In this document: one piece after another, positions 33,269 to 41,584 of the stretch
Layout: the number at the start of each line of letters is the position of its first letter
Position numbering within the stretch: position 1 is the stretch's first letter
Source: Endothia cerciana
Taxonomy: Eukaryota; Ascomycota; Sordariomycetes; Diaporthales; Cryphonectriaceae
Reading direction: 5' to 3'
Assembly: GCA_026119935.1 (NCBI GenBank)
Contig: JALRMH010000082.1
Coordinates: 21,647-85,646, forward strand
Length of the DNA stretch: 64,000 bases
The notes under the pieces: model-generated
What the model saw: the letters and a program-made list of their open reading frames with translations, nothing else
What the model was told of the DNA's origin: nothing
The model's database searches: none
Translations under genes and position numbers: made by a program

Positions 33269-33650
33269 ATATGCAAAAGGTACGCTCTCGTTTTAGAAAA
33301 ACAACTCGAGCTGCTTATAAAACTACTATTTCAATAATTCCCTTACGGTACTTATTCTCTGATGCTCATGTATTATATTTAGCCTTTGAGGTAGGTTCCC
33401 CTAGTTCAAACAGTTTTTAGACCATTCTAATTGTTTAATCGGCTATTTTATTTTCGTTCACACTACTCATAAAATCTCTTTTGATTTCTTTTCCTGAAGC
33501 TACTAGGATATTTCAGTTCGCTTCGTTTATCAAGTAATTTATCTTAGAGTTTATATGTAATAACATAAAATCATTAGCTACTCTTTAATACATGGCTTTA
33601 TATCTCCATAATAATCTCTTTTCATACTAATTAAAGTAATTATATCCCTT
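33269..33650 (-). rRNA. rnl: rnl first exon (5' domain to E. coli about 580)
   Basis: The minus strand contains GCGAACTGAAATATCC, TAGCTTCAGGAAAAGAAATC, GGGGAACCTACCTCAAAGG, ATAAGTACCGTAAGGGAA and GAGCGTACCTTTTGCATA. This is the standard order of LSU domain I and II landmarks. The 3' end precedes the degenerate group II start at 33268. The 5' end is estimated, since no promoter is evident. Confidence 0.85.
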
Positions 33651-33681
33651 TCATTTCTTACCTTATTATATTTCAAATTAT

Positions 33682-33755
33682 TCGGATTGCTAGGACTTGA
33701 ACCTAGAATCTCTCTGGCCCTGACAGAGCGCCTTACCAATTCGGCAACGAATCCG
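33682..33755 (-). tRNA. tRNA with loop TCAGGGC, possibly tRNA-Pro
   Basis: Cloverleaf: acceptor CGGATTC/CAATCCG, D-arm TGCC...GGCG, a perfect anticodon stem CTCTG/CAGAG with loop TCAGGGC, T-arm CTAGG-TTCAAGT-CCTAG and discriminator A. The loop gives AGG, which would decode proline, but position 33 is C instead of the near-universal U. In related genomes tRNA-Pro often precedes rnl, which fits. The isotype call is tentative. Confidence 0.7.
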
Positions 33756-33758
33756 TGA

Positions 33759-33795
33759 TTGTTAACACATTGATTATTAATCAATGTGTTAACAA
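33759..33795. repeat. Perfect AT-rich palindrome at the end of the GIY-YIG gene
   Basis: TTGTTAACACATTGATTA is followed by its reverse complement with a single central base. The hairpin contains the stop codon of the upstream GIY-YIG ORF and ends 4 bases from the tRNA at 33755. It could act in RNA processing between the two. Confidence 0.7.
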
Positions 33796-34724
33796 AGTTT
33801 TAATCTTTTTTTTTTACTATTTAGATTATCTATAGTTTTAGCATTAAAGAAATAATAATTTTTTCTAAATAATTTACCTGATTTTATATAATCACTTAAT
33901 GTAGAAGAACATATATTATATGCTTTTACTACATCTTTTGAAAAAGCTAATATTTCGATTAATTCTAAATATGAATCATAAATTCATATTCTAGTGTCTT
34001 TTATTTCGAATTTATATATTAAATCATCATAGGATATACCTGTTTTATAAATATTACTCATAGTTGTATAACTACAACCAAAATAGTTTGCTGCACTAGT
34101 AAGAGTAGGAAATTCATTGATTAAATTACCTAATTTATCAAAAACTTTTACACTTACACCTTGATTTCTTAAAGATATTTTTAATTTAGTTTCGTCTGTC
34201 ATAATTCTTGATGTAATACTTGTTGGTGATTTTGTTCATCTTTGTCCTTTTTTTATTTTACTTAAATTTTTCTTAAAAGCATCAGTACGTTTTACACCTA
34301 AAGGCGAATGTGCTATTTTACTTAAATTTAAAGAAGGATTAAGACTATCTATATAATACTGTTCTCTTCTTAATAATTTGTTTTTTATTCTATTTTTGTC
34401 AGTATATTTAGAGAAATCTAAATATTCTAAAACTCCAAACTTAAATTTATTTCAACCATACTTAAAAATTGATCTATAAAAATAGAAGATCCTATTTTTT
34501 TGATATTCTTTTCTGTCTCATTTAACTGATAAAGTTCTATGTGATATCACACGACAGTTTAATTTAATACTAGAACCTACATAATAAGATACATCATCTT
34601 TTGATAGCTTTCTCATGTAAATATATATTGCCGCCTCATTATATTTTAAAGGTTTTTTTAAATAACCTTCTTTATCAATTTCAATTCAATCTATTCCATT
34701 TAATATAATTTTATTTTTTTTCAT
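33789..34724 (-). CDS. Freestanding GIY-YIG homing endonuclease
   Basis: The ORF has about 311 residues under code 4, with ATG at 34724 (MKKNKIILNGIDW). The GIY-YIG region reads AIYIYMRKLSKDD then YYVGSSIKLNCRV. The catalytic segment has FKFGVLEYLDF and LLRREQYYIDSLNPSL. A NUMOD1 (VKVFDKLGNLINEFPTLTSA) follows, and the C-terminus is lysine-rich. It lies between two tRNAs and no intron core is apparent, so it looks freestanding. An A-run near 33805 could hide a frame error, but the frame is open as printed. Confidence 0.8.
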
Positions 34725-34821
34725 ATTATACAAAGATTTATTTTTATAAAAAGAGACGACATTCTCTAAAGATTTGTTATTAATTTTAAATTCAATAAAG
34801 AATTTGAATTTTAGACTAATA

Positions 34822-34897
34822 CAGAAAGTATAGGATTCGAACCTATATATTATATATAATATTATCTTATATTATACTTCAAGCCAGCTTACTTTCT
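34822..34897 (-). tRNA. Unusual tRNA-like gene, isotype unresolved
   Basis: Acceptor AGAAAGT/ACTTTCT and T-arm ATAGG-TTCGAAT-CCTAT are perfect, with discriminator G. The 44 bases between do not give a normal D-arm and anticodon arm. They are an AT-rich self-complementary stretch plus GCTGGCTTGAAG. In related mitogenomes tRNA-Trp occupies this place, but no UCA anticodon in a proper loop is visible. Either a degenerate tRNA or one that accepted an AT-hairpin insertion. Confidence 0.5.
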
Positions 34898-34902
34898 TTT
34901 GC

Positions 34903-34944
34903 TGCTTATAAATAGATATATTATAATATATCTATTTATAAGCA
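34903..34944. repeat. 42-bp perfect AT palindrome beside a tRNA
   Basis: TGCTTATAAATAGATATATT is followed directly by its exact reverse complement. It sits 5 bases upstream of the tRNA 5' end. A related perfect palindrome beginning ACTGCTTATA lies at 46293-46326 next to tRNA-Gly. Confidence 0.75.
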
Positions 34945-35034
34945 ATAATTTATACCTTATTTGTACTATTTATCTTATTTATACTATTTATATTATTATA
35001 TTACTTTTAAAAATAAAGTAAATAACATTCCTTT

Positions 35035-35090
35035 CCCCTCTCCCCCCGCTCCCCCCGCAAGCTTGCGGGGGGGGGCGGGGGGAGGAAAAA
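35035..35090. repeat. GC hairpin element, GCAAGCTTGC core
   Basis: The sequence is a C-rich arm, GCAAGCTTGC and a G-rich arm, flanked by CCTTTCCCC and GGAGGAAAAAGG. A second GC block follows at 35186-35212. The rest of 34945-35543 has no gene I recognise; the short plus-strand frame there has no similarity I know. Confidence 0.6.
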
Positions 35091-35543
35091 GGGTTGATTC
35101 ATCTTTGGCTAGCTGCACTCTATAAATACAGTACAGCTATCATGTTAATTGTAAAAAGTAAGGCTAGATAGAAAAATTAGCCTCCTGGGCGCAGCCCCCC
35201 CCCGGAGGGGCTAAATAAATTATGAAGTCACAAGCAGATATTATAAGTGAAGCACATCAGGGCGTAGCCACCATAAACACTTTTTATCCTACGGGGCAGA
35301 CTAAAAAAAAAAATACAAGCTATAAAAAAAAATGTCTTTTTTCATTACCCTTTTTATTATGCCGACTATATGCAAAAACCCTTATACTTAAAACAGAAAA
35401 TATCCTCCCTATTTCACCCTAACCTTTATTTAATTCATAATAATTATCCTAACCAAATGTTACAAGGTATAATCGATAAACACGGAGTAGTAATAATATA
35501 GATATAAAAACAAAGTAAAAAAAATCTTTACCTCTTGAACAAT

Positions 35544-35629
35544 CAGAAGATATCAGATTCGAACTGATGAGGTTTATTAACCTTTGCTATCTCAAGTAGC
35601 ACGCCTTAAACCAACTCGGCCAATCTTCT
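35544..35629 (-). tRNA. trnS(uga): tRNA-Ser(UGA)
   Basis: Class II tRNA of 86 nt. Acceptor AGAAGAT/ATCTTCT, anticodon arm GCTA-CTTGAGA-TAGC with anticodon TGA, variable arm AGGTTAATAAACCT, T-arm ATCAG-TTCGAAT-CTGAT and discriminator G. All stems pair well. Confidence 0.92.
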
Positions 35630-36175
35630 TTAATTATTGCTAACCGTATGTAGCGTGATTGTTATATAAATCACGCTATTGGTTTATTTATTTAATTTAA
35701 TTTTTTTCTGTATTACAAGCAAAGCAAAGTCCCGGCTACGCATACTACGCACACTACATGCTACACACTACAGGGCCCCCACTACACGACTACTAATTAA
35801 CTTTGAGTCATAAGCCTTATTTTTGGGTATTTAACTATACTTAATAGGATTAAAGATGAAGGTTATATTTTTAAAGAGGAGGGCCCAACGAGGAGTGTGA
35901 ATGAGGACAAAGCAATAATCCTAACCGTCTATTCATCCACCTTAACTACACCCCTCCTCCCCTTTTTTAGCTATAAAAAACAACAACAAAACCAACAAAT
36001 CACGCTACGCACTCAGATTAAAAGAAAGTAAAACCACAACTCACACACACCTACGTAGTACGGAGAGCTTGCATAGTAAAATACCTGACAGCAAAGCCTA
36101 TAAAACCCTAAATAAAAATCCTCCAAACCTTTTATACAAAGTCCGCTACCTAGGAGTGCTGCTTCATTCTTCGTT

Positions 36176-37471
36176 CTAAGCGGCACCAGGACTATTTATA
36201 TACCTTCCCTTATTCATTACCGCCTTTAATTGACAAATCTTATCCTGTCCTTCCTGAGTCAGATGCCCCTGAACCTTCATGATTTCACTCGCCTTGTACC
36301 AGTCTTCGAAGTCCAAGGTTTTAACACCTAGGATTGCATTACCACGAAAGAGTGGTATTATTTTTTCAACGTTCTCGGTGAAATTGAGCACTGTGAATTC
36401 CACCGCTTGACGTGTATTATTATTACGCAGATAAACCTTTCCACATTCTAGGTAAGAAGCTAACCTTAAAAATAATCTCTCGTCACGTTTGTGTTGAGAC
36501 AATTGAAAACGTAACTGTGGGATTTTTCCAAGTCTACCCTCTTTTCTTAAACTTATCATAAAATTTCCCTCTCCTGATGTAAAACCAGCGACCCATTGAT
36601 GGTTTAAGGGTAATTCTTCATTTCCTAACTTGGCTTTATATTCAGCTGATGCCTCTACTTCTGTGTGTGTAATGTTAAACTCTGTTCTTAGTTTATCACT
36701 TAAACCCAAATTAAGAGCAGACTTAAGCTTTATAATATATCTAACCCCTTCATATGTTTGATGATCTTTACGTAGCATCATTTGAACCACCTCGCTTCAA
36801 ATTAAATAATCCTTACGCTTTTTCGTAAAGAGTGGATATTTATAAAAATGTTCTATTATTCTAGCCAATTCGGTCAGTGAAGAGACTCTCCCCTCCGGGC
36901 CCTCCGGGAAGAAACATTTATTTTTATCTAGCTGTATTCTACCTACTTTACCTGAAGATGTAGTCGAATTAGCTTTACTATCCTCAAAGCTAGCTTTTAT
37001 AAGTTTCAATAATTCTACATCCTTAATGTTTAACCCAATTTGAAATTCTGCTTCAACTCCGGCTTTTGCTGAGTTATTACCTTTACTTAGAATCTCTGCT
37101 TCGATGGGATTCTTGTCGGGGATCCTGAAGGATCCCCGCCTGGGTATAGAAATACTGAAACAACATTCTGCGTCACTAAATCCTGTAACAAATCAAGGGT
37201 CGAGAGGGCTGCCTATATATTTTGTACTGGTAGCTGTTGAAGATATCCTTCGTGTTGAGCCTCTATTAGAATGACAAAGTTCTTTGCAAAGCGGAGAACT
37301 TATTCCTAAACCTACTCTACTTAAATACCCGTTAAATACTCTGCCATGACCTTTACCTAAACCTAAAAATAAATCTATTTCCCTGTTGGAGACAGTCAAA
37401 AAGAGATTTAATGTAGCTAACAAATCCTTTGTGTACATATATGTTTTAATTGTTAATAGTAGAATTTTCAT
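36176..37471 (-). CDS. Freestanding LAGLIDADG homing endonuclease, intact
   Basis: The ORF has about 431 residues under code 4, open from ATG at 37471 (MKILLLTIKTYMYTKDL). An N-terminal extension of about 90 residues precedes motif 1, WFVTGFSDAECCF. Motif 2 is WVAGFTSGEGNF. HFYKYPLFTKKRKDYLI and DHQTYEGV occur in domain 1, IIPLFRGNAILG and GHLTQEGQ in domain 2, ending MNKGRYINSPGAA. A GC-type insertion near 37110-37140 and another near 36890-36910 (FPEGPEG) stay in frame. No intron core or split exon flanks it; it lies between tRNA-Ser(UGA) and a tRNA-like sequence. Confidence 0.82.
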
Positions 37472-38027
37472 TTTTAATTTTATTTTTTTTAATACCTCTG
37501 AGAGGAAACTGATACCTAATGTATTGACATTTAATGGACATAACCGACGTGAAAAACCACAATTATTTACGCTTGCTTATTAAACTACAGAGTAGACTTC
37601 CCCACCTGTAGCCCCGAACACCTTTCTTATCTGTTAGATAGCTTTAAGACTTTCATTTCCACCACAACAGCAGCTTGCAAGCTGCTGTTGAATAGTTGCA
37701 CATAATTACCCTTAAATTGCCTATCCTAATTCCTATTAATTCAGTACGTAGTACGAACCCTTATTACATAAGAGGTTTAAGGGGCCAAGGACTATCAAAT
37801 TAACAGAGCTTCATTTTGAAGATTAAGGCTAAATATAGAATATTATTACTACTGCTTTTACTCGCGTGCCCTACGTAGGAAAGCTAACATATAAATTTAT
37901 TGTAATATATTGAGCATATTCTGAGAATATATCCAATATATTTCTTACGTCATTATACCGTTTCGAACTCATCTGTCAAAACGGTGCTTCGCTACCCCTA
38001 CGAAGCCACGGATGTGGTTACTTTATA

Positions 38028-38112
38028 CCCGGGCGGAGATTCGAACGGATGTGATTAATAATAACCAAATAAGACTCAAGCTTACCACCTTAGACCACTC
38101 GGTCAATTCTCT
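38028..38112 (-). pseudogene. tRNA-Ser-like sequence with replaced 3' end
   Basis: The minus strand begins AGAGAATTGACCGAGTGGTC (class II acceptor and D-arm), then an anticodon arm with loop CTTGAGT (TGA), a long variable arm and ATCCG-TTCGAAT. The T-stem and acceptor 3' strands (CTCCG then CCCGGGT) do not pair with their partners. An intact tRNA-Ser(UGA) exists at 35544-35629, so this is probably a chimeric or dead copy. Confidence 0.55.
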
Positions 38113-38219
38113 TCAATTATGAATTGTACCTAGCATACAACTAAGGTATACATTAAGCAGCACTACGGATAATTCAGACGTAACCCCCCCCCCCTAGTTG
38201 CCACCACATTCATTTACCA

Positions 38220-38345
38220 CTCTCCACTTACGTACTGAAGGACTCAAGAAGTGGAGAGAAGCGGCTTTTAAACCTTTTTTTTACGTGCTGCTGGCTAGCT
38301 GGCTGGCTGGCTAGCTGGCTGGCGATGCATGCATGCGTGCCTCCC
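38220..38345. repeat. Hairpin CTCTCCACTTAC and GGCT/GCTA microsatellite
   Basis: At 38220-38258 CTCTCCACTTACG pairs with AAGTGGAGAG. A very similar hairpin lies at 11368-11405. Then 38290-38340 is a repeat of CTGGCTAGCTGGCTGG ending GATGCATGCATGCG. No coding potential is seen here. Confidence 0.55.
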
Positions 38346-38591
38346 TCGAGATTTCAGGGCCAGGACTAATATTATAAGCAAGCTCACCCTGTGCCTTAGT
38401 ACTGGCCCTGAAGATTAAAAAGAAAAATATACCGCCCACGCACCATCACTCCGTTCGATGTTGAGGGGTCGCGGAGCGAAGACGTAGTCATAATTCCTCA
38501 GCGACTCGAACGCTGATATTATTCTTATCAAAAATACACTTTAACCTGTTAAGTTAAGGAATCCTTTAATTACCTTCATACTAGTAATTAT

Positions 38592-38664
38592 TAAGAAATA
38601 GGTGACTTGAACACCCAACCTTCCGTGTGTAAAACGGTTGCTCTACCAATTGAGCTAATTTCTT
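38592..38664 (-). tRNA. trnV(uac): tRNA-Val(UAC)
   Basis: Acceptor AAGAAAT/ATTTCTT, D-arm GCTC...GAGC, anticodon loop TTTACAC (anticodon TAC), T-arm GGGTG-TTCAAGT-CACCT and discriminator A. It lies just after the nad6 region, as in many Pezizomycotina. Confidence 0.9.
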
Positions 38665-39069
38665 TTTTATTTATTAGTAAATTAGTTACTAAGAAATAAA
38701 AGTTGAACAAGCTTGCGGGGGGGGGGGGGGGAGATTCATAATGACGCTTCGGCTAGTGCCAAGGCTGGACCAGCAGCAGTAGTCAAAGCTCTCCTCACAG
38801 TTATACTATAAACATAACGGTTTAATGCAGCAGAACGAGAAGGAAAAGCACTTGTATAAAACTTAATTTGTAGATTAATATTATTAGTTTGATAGTCATT
38901 CTTGCATAAATGATCTTGTAAGTGGATCAGTCTTAGTGTTCTTTTGTGTAAGGGCTAATTTTATATGCAAGCTCCCCCGATAATACTCTTTTCAATTATT
39001 CCACTTTTCTTTCCTTAGTGAATAGTCTTTGATTTATAGATACAATAGCAATATAAACTATGCTAAATA
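38665..39069. other. No recognised gene; GC hairpin and a short unassigned open frame
   Basis: A GCTTGC plus G-run element lies at 38709-38732. On the minus strand 38740-38900 contains a short open frame with FPSRSAALNRYVYSITVRR and ALTTAAGPALALAEA. I do not recognise it. It may be a fragment of an invading ORF. Confidence 0.4.
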
Positions 39070-39545
39070 ATAACCCGATTAAAAATAAAACAGATACTAC
39101 AGGGTTTTACTTACAATAACCAAAACACTACATAATATTGAAAATAATGATATTATATTTAATATATTAGCTAGATAACCATTTGTAAACGTTTCATTAA
39201 CTAAAAACAAATTGTTCATTTAAATAAAAATTTTTTATCTACCTCTTGGAGGAAATTGGTACCGATTATACTTACATTAATTAATCCTATGCTACAAAAA
39301 ATCCTTACAACATACCTTACTAAAATTATAGGAATAACTTACCTATAATTCACGAACACCTTTCTTATCTATTTGAAACTACCTTTCATTTACTGCTTAT
39401 AGATCCCTATCGATTTATAAGCAATCATAATTAAAACTGAACTAATAATACAATAGATAAAGGATACGACTAGTCGGAATCAAACCAACACACTCTATTT
39501 GGAAAACAGATATATTACCTTTTAAGCTTAGCCATGGCTGATTAG
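39070..39545 (-). pseudogene. Duplicated block: nad6 5' end, leader and tRNA-Gly pseudogenes
   Basis: The block matches 45970-46445 over about 470 bp, covering the nad6 start (MNNLFLVNETFTNGYL), its leader, a palindrome and tRNA-Gly. In this copy the nad6 frame loses one T in a T-run (GGGTTTTAC versus GGGTTTTTAC), and the 46293 palindrome is degraded. The tRNA-Gly copy (39475-39540) has several stem mismatches. The 45.9-46.4 kb copy is therefore functional and this one is decaying. Confidence 0.88.
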
Positions 39546-39578
39546 GGTGACAAAGCTTTGCCGCCCCTGTAAAGCAAA

Positions 39579-39622
39579 AAGAATGAAACTAGCGATTAGT
39601 AATCACATATTGTTATTTGTAT
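39579..39622 (-). pseudogene. nad6: Third, shortest copy of the nad6 3' coding end
   Basis: The minus strand encodes YTNNNMWLLIASFIL and then diverges. It aligns with YTNFNMWLLIASFIL near 41650 and YTNYNMWLLIASFIL near 40370. Only about 44 bp are shared. Confidence 0.75.
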
Positions 39623-40249
39623 ACAACCGAAGTTTTTTTTTACTTATTTTATTATTTAGCCATGCCTGCAGACGCAAGCTCTAATGTGAAAAGAACTAAA
39701 AAATATCGAGAGGATATATGTAGAGAAAACACAAACAATAATATGAAAGCCTTACCAAACTTAGTTTTATATTTAAAATTATTAACAGCAAAGCTATCAT
39801 CACCTCAAATAAATCCTGCTACTTATTCAAGATCTCGTGTTACTGCATTATGAACTAAAGGTCTATCGATTACAATTAGATTCGGAAAAGCTATTTTCAA
39901 TTCACCTAGACGCAACCTCCCCCCTGACAGGGGGGGGGGAGGTAATGACCTTTATTAATATACGACCTAATTAATACAATTTTATTTAAACCTTTTACAG
40001 CAGGGAACCCCCCCCCCCCCCCTTAGGGCTCCTAGGAGCCTCGCAGGGTGATAGACTTAAGTGTTCTTAATTCTTAATTAATTCGAACGCTTGCTTAAAC
40101 AATAAAAAATCTGCGTCTTTCTTTGAAAATACTGGATAAGAATCTAGCGACGACTTCACTTTTTGGTTTTACTAAAATAGAATTATATATTTTTAAAGTA
40201 TAATTACCAGTAGAATAGATGACATTTTTATATAATAATAGGGTGCCCT
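39623..40249 (-). pseudogene. Decayed LAGLIDADG endonuclease between nad6 3'-end copies
   Basis: Fragments in broken frames on the minus strand include YPVFSKKDADFLLFKQAFEL near 40120, GLNKIVLIRSYINKG near 39970 and IAFPNLIVIDRPL near 39890. These are typical of domain 1 of this family. Stops and GC insertions at 39910-39940 and 40005-40050 break it. It follows the second nad6 3' copy just as the 40387-41585 endonuclease follows the first. Confidence 0.65.
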
Positions 40250-40385
40250 TTTATAGGAGCACCCTTAAAACTATTTTTATAATTAGAAATTTCACTTTTT
40301 AAAGTGATAACGATACAACCTACCATAGCTAATAATAGTATAAAACTAGCTATTAGAAGTCACATATTATAGTTAGTATACTTTT
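40250..40385 (-). pseudogene. nad6: Second copy of the nad6 3' coding end
   Basis: The minus strand encodes YTNYNMWLLIASFILLLAMV and continues with GCIVITLKSEISNYKNSFKG. It is closely parallel to the first copy at 41560-41690 (GCIVITLKTDNSVYKKTFKG). It begins immediately after the stop of the endonuclease at 40387. Confidence 0.85.
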
Positions 40386-40386
40386 A

Positions 40387-41570
40387 CTATCTTTTGGAAT
40401 TCATATTATCTACTATAGAACGAATATCATTTAAACCTTCCACTGTTAAATGAGATTTATTTTGTTTTAAATTAATAATTTTGCAAAAATCTAGATAATC
40501 TAATTGCTTTTTACCCAGAACCGGATATTTGTTGAAAAAGGGTATAATATTATCATTCAGCTCTGAAATGTTATTAACCATAAAAGAAGCTGCACCCTTA
40601 GACAATGTAACACTACCGCATTTAAAGTATTTCTTAAAACTATCCATTAAAAGATGATCACGCTTATGCTGAGTAAGAATAAATCGAGTTCTTACTGTAT
40701 ACTTCAAAGCTGTTGTTTTAGCACTCTCAACCGAAACAGAAAAACAACCTTCCCCTGTAGTAAAACCCGACATCCACAGGGGATTGTGTTCAATTACATC
40801 TTTAACTTCAGTTTTAGTTATTTGCTCTAAATCAGGGAAAATTTCTTTTATTTCCTCCCCCCGCAAGCATGCGGGGGGGGGTGGAAAGTCCTAAATTCAT
40901 ACTACTTTTTAATGAGAGAAGTTTTCTAAACCCTTCATTAGTAACATGATCTTTAGACTTAATTATTTCAAATATTTGTCTAAATAATATATAATCTTCT
41001 CACTTCTTGGTAACTAAAGGATATTTATCAAAATGTTTAATTATAACGTCTAGGCCTCGCGACCTCGACCGCCAGAGGCCAAGGCCCCCGGGGTCTAGGC
41101 CTCGCGACCTCGACCGCCAGAGGCCAAGGCCCCCGGGGTCTAGGCCTCGCGACCTCGACCGCCAGAGGCCAAGGCCCCCGGGGTCTAGATTTTTTATAGA
41201 TTGAACACGTAACTGAGACCACATTAGCACTATGTGTTTCATATATATCACCCACACCAAAATAACTCTTAACTAGTTTTAATAAAGCCTGGTATTTTTT
41301 CCCAAGACCCTTAGTAAAACTAGCCAAGATTCTTCAACCTAATTTATAATTACTATTTTTAGAAACACTGACTGAAAAACTTCCTTCTGCATCAGATAAA
41401 CCTGTGATAAATCAAGGATCTAACTTAAAATTTTCCCTAAGGGTACTATTATTAATTGCTAAAGTAGAATGACATCTTTTTGATTTAAATTTACCGGACG
41501 TAAGCTCAGAGGAGAATACACCCTTTAGAGAATAAGAGGGTGCCCTATTTAAAGATAGGGCACCCTTAAA
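40387..41570 (-). pseudogene. LAGLIDADG endonuclease fused to the end of nad6, broken
   Basis: The frame runs on from nad6 through a linker (KRCHSTLAINNSTLRENF) into motif 1, WFITGLSDAEGSF. Domain 1 has LLKLVKSYFGVGDIYETH and VIIKHFDKYPLVTKK. A 45-bp repeat in three copies (41050-41184) lies in it. Domain 2 has motif WMSGFTTGEGCF and NIIPFFNKYPVLG, ending MNSKR at 40387. Frame changes lie near 41215 and 40880. A GC hairpin at 40853-40884 separates the domains. Confidence 0.75.
41050..41184. repeat. Three perfect tandem copies of a 45-bp GC-rich unit
   Basis: The unit begins CTAGGCCTCGCGACCTCGAC and ends GGCCCCCGGGGT; three identical copies run 41050-41094, 41095-41139 and 41140-41184. The 45-bp length keeps frame. 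On the minus strand each copy encodes 15 residues including LDPGGLGLWRSRSRG. The frame SIKNLD before and VIIKHF after is continuous. CTAGA at the far edge resembles the unit start CTAGG. Confidence 0.85.
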
Positions 41571-41584
41571 AGTTTTTTTATATA

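Larger units (their letters stand above)
1..33650 (-). rRNA. rnl: Large-subunit ribosomal RNA gene, 3' end outside window, heavily intron-split
   Basis: This is the mitochondrial 23S-like rRNA, the catalytic RNA of the large ribosomal subunit. Conserved blocks occur on the minus strand in order. The domain I block with GGGGAACCTACC is near 33.4 kb. The L11-binding region is near 15.2 kb. The domain IV block with GGTCCTAAGGTAGCG is near 12.6 kb. The domain V block AGACGAGAAGACCCTATG is near 10.5 kb. GTTTGGCACCTCGATGTCGG is near 370. The 5' boundary near 33650 is only approximate, just downstream of a tRNA. The 3' end after E. coli position about 2563 lies left of base 1. Group I and group II introns interrupt it throughout. 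I could not place every exon, so the entries below cover only exons with recognisable rRNA sequence. Confidence 0.93.

Noticed and set aside
35222..35422. Plus-strand 66-codon frame as a novel gene
   Set aside because: AT-rich low-complexity sequence, opposite to the transcription direction of the whole window, with no recognisable features.
38280..38345. GGCTAGCT repeat as a replication origin
   Set aside because: It is a simple microsatellite in a spacer. Nothing ties it to replication, such as a skew change or conserved origin blocks.
41050..41184. Three evenly spaced identical GC-rich units as a CRISPR-like array
   Set aside because: The units are contiguous with no spacers, and the context is a mitochondrial endonuclease ORF.
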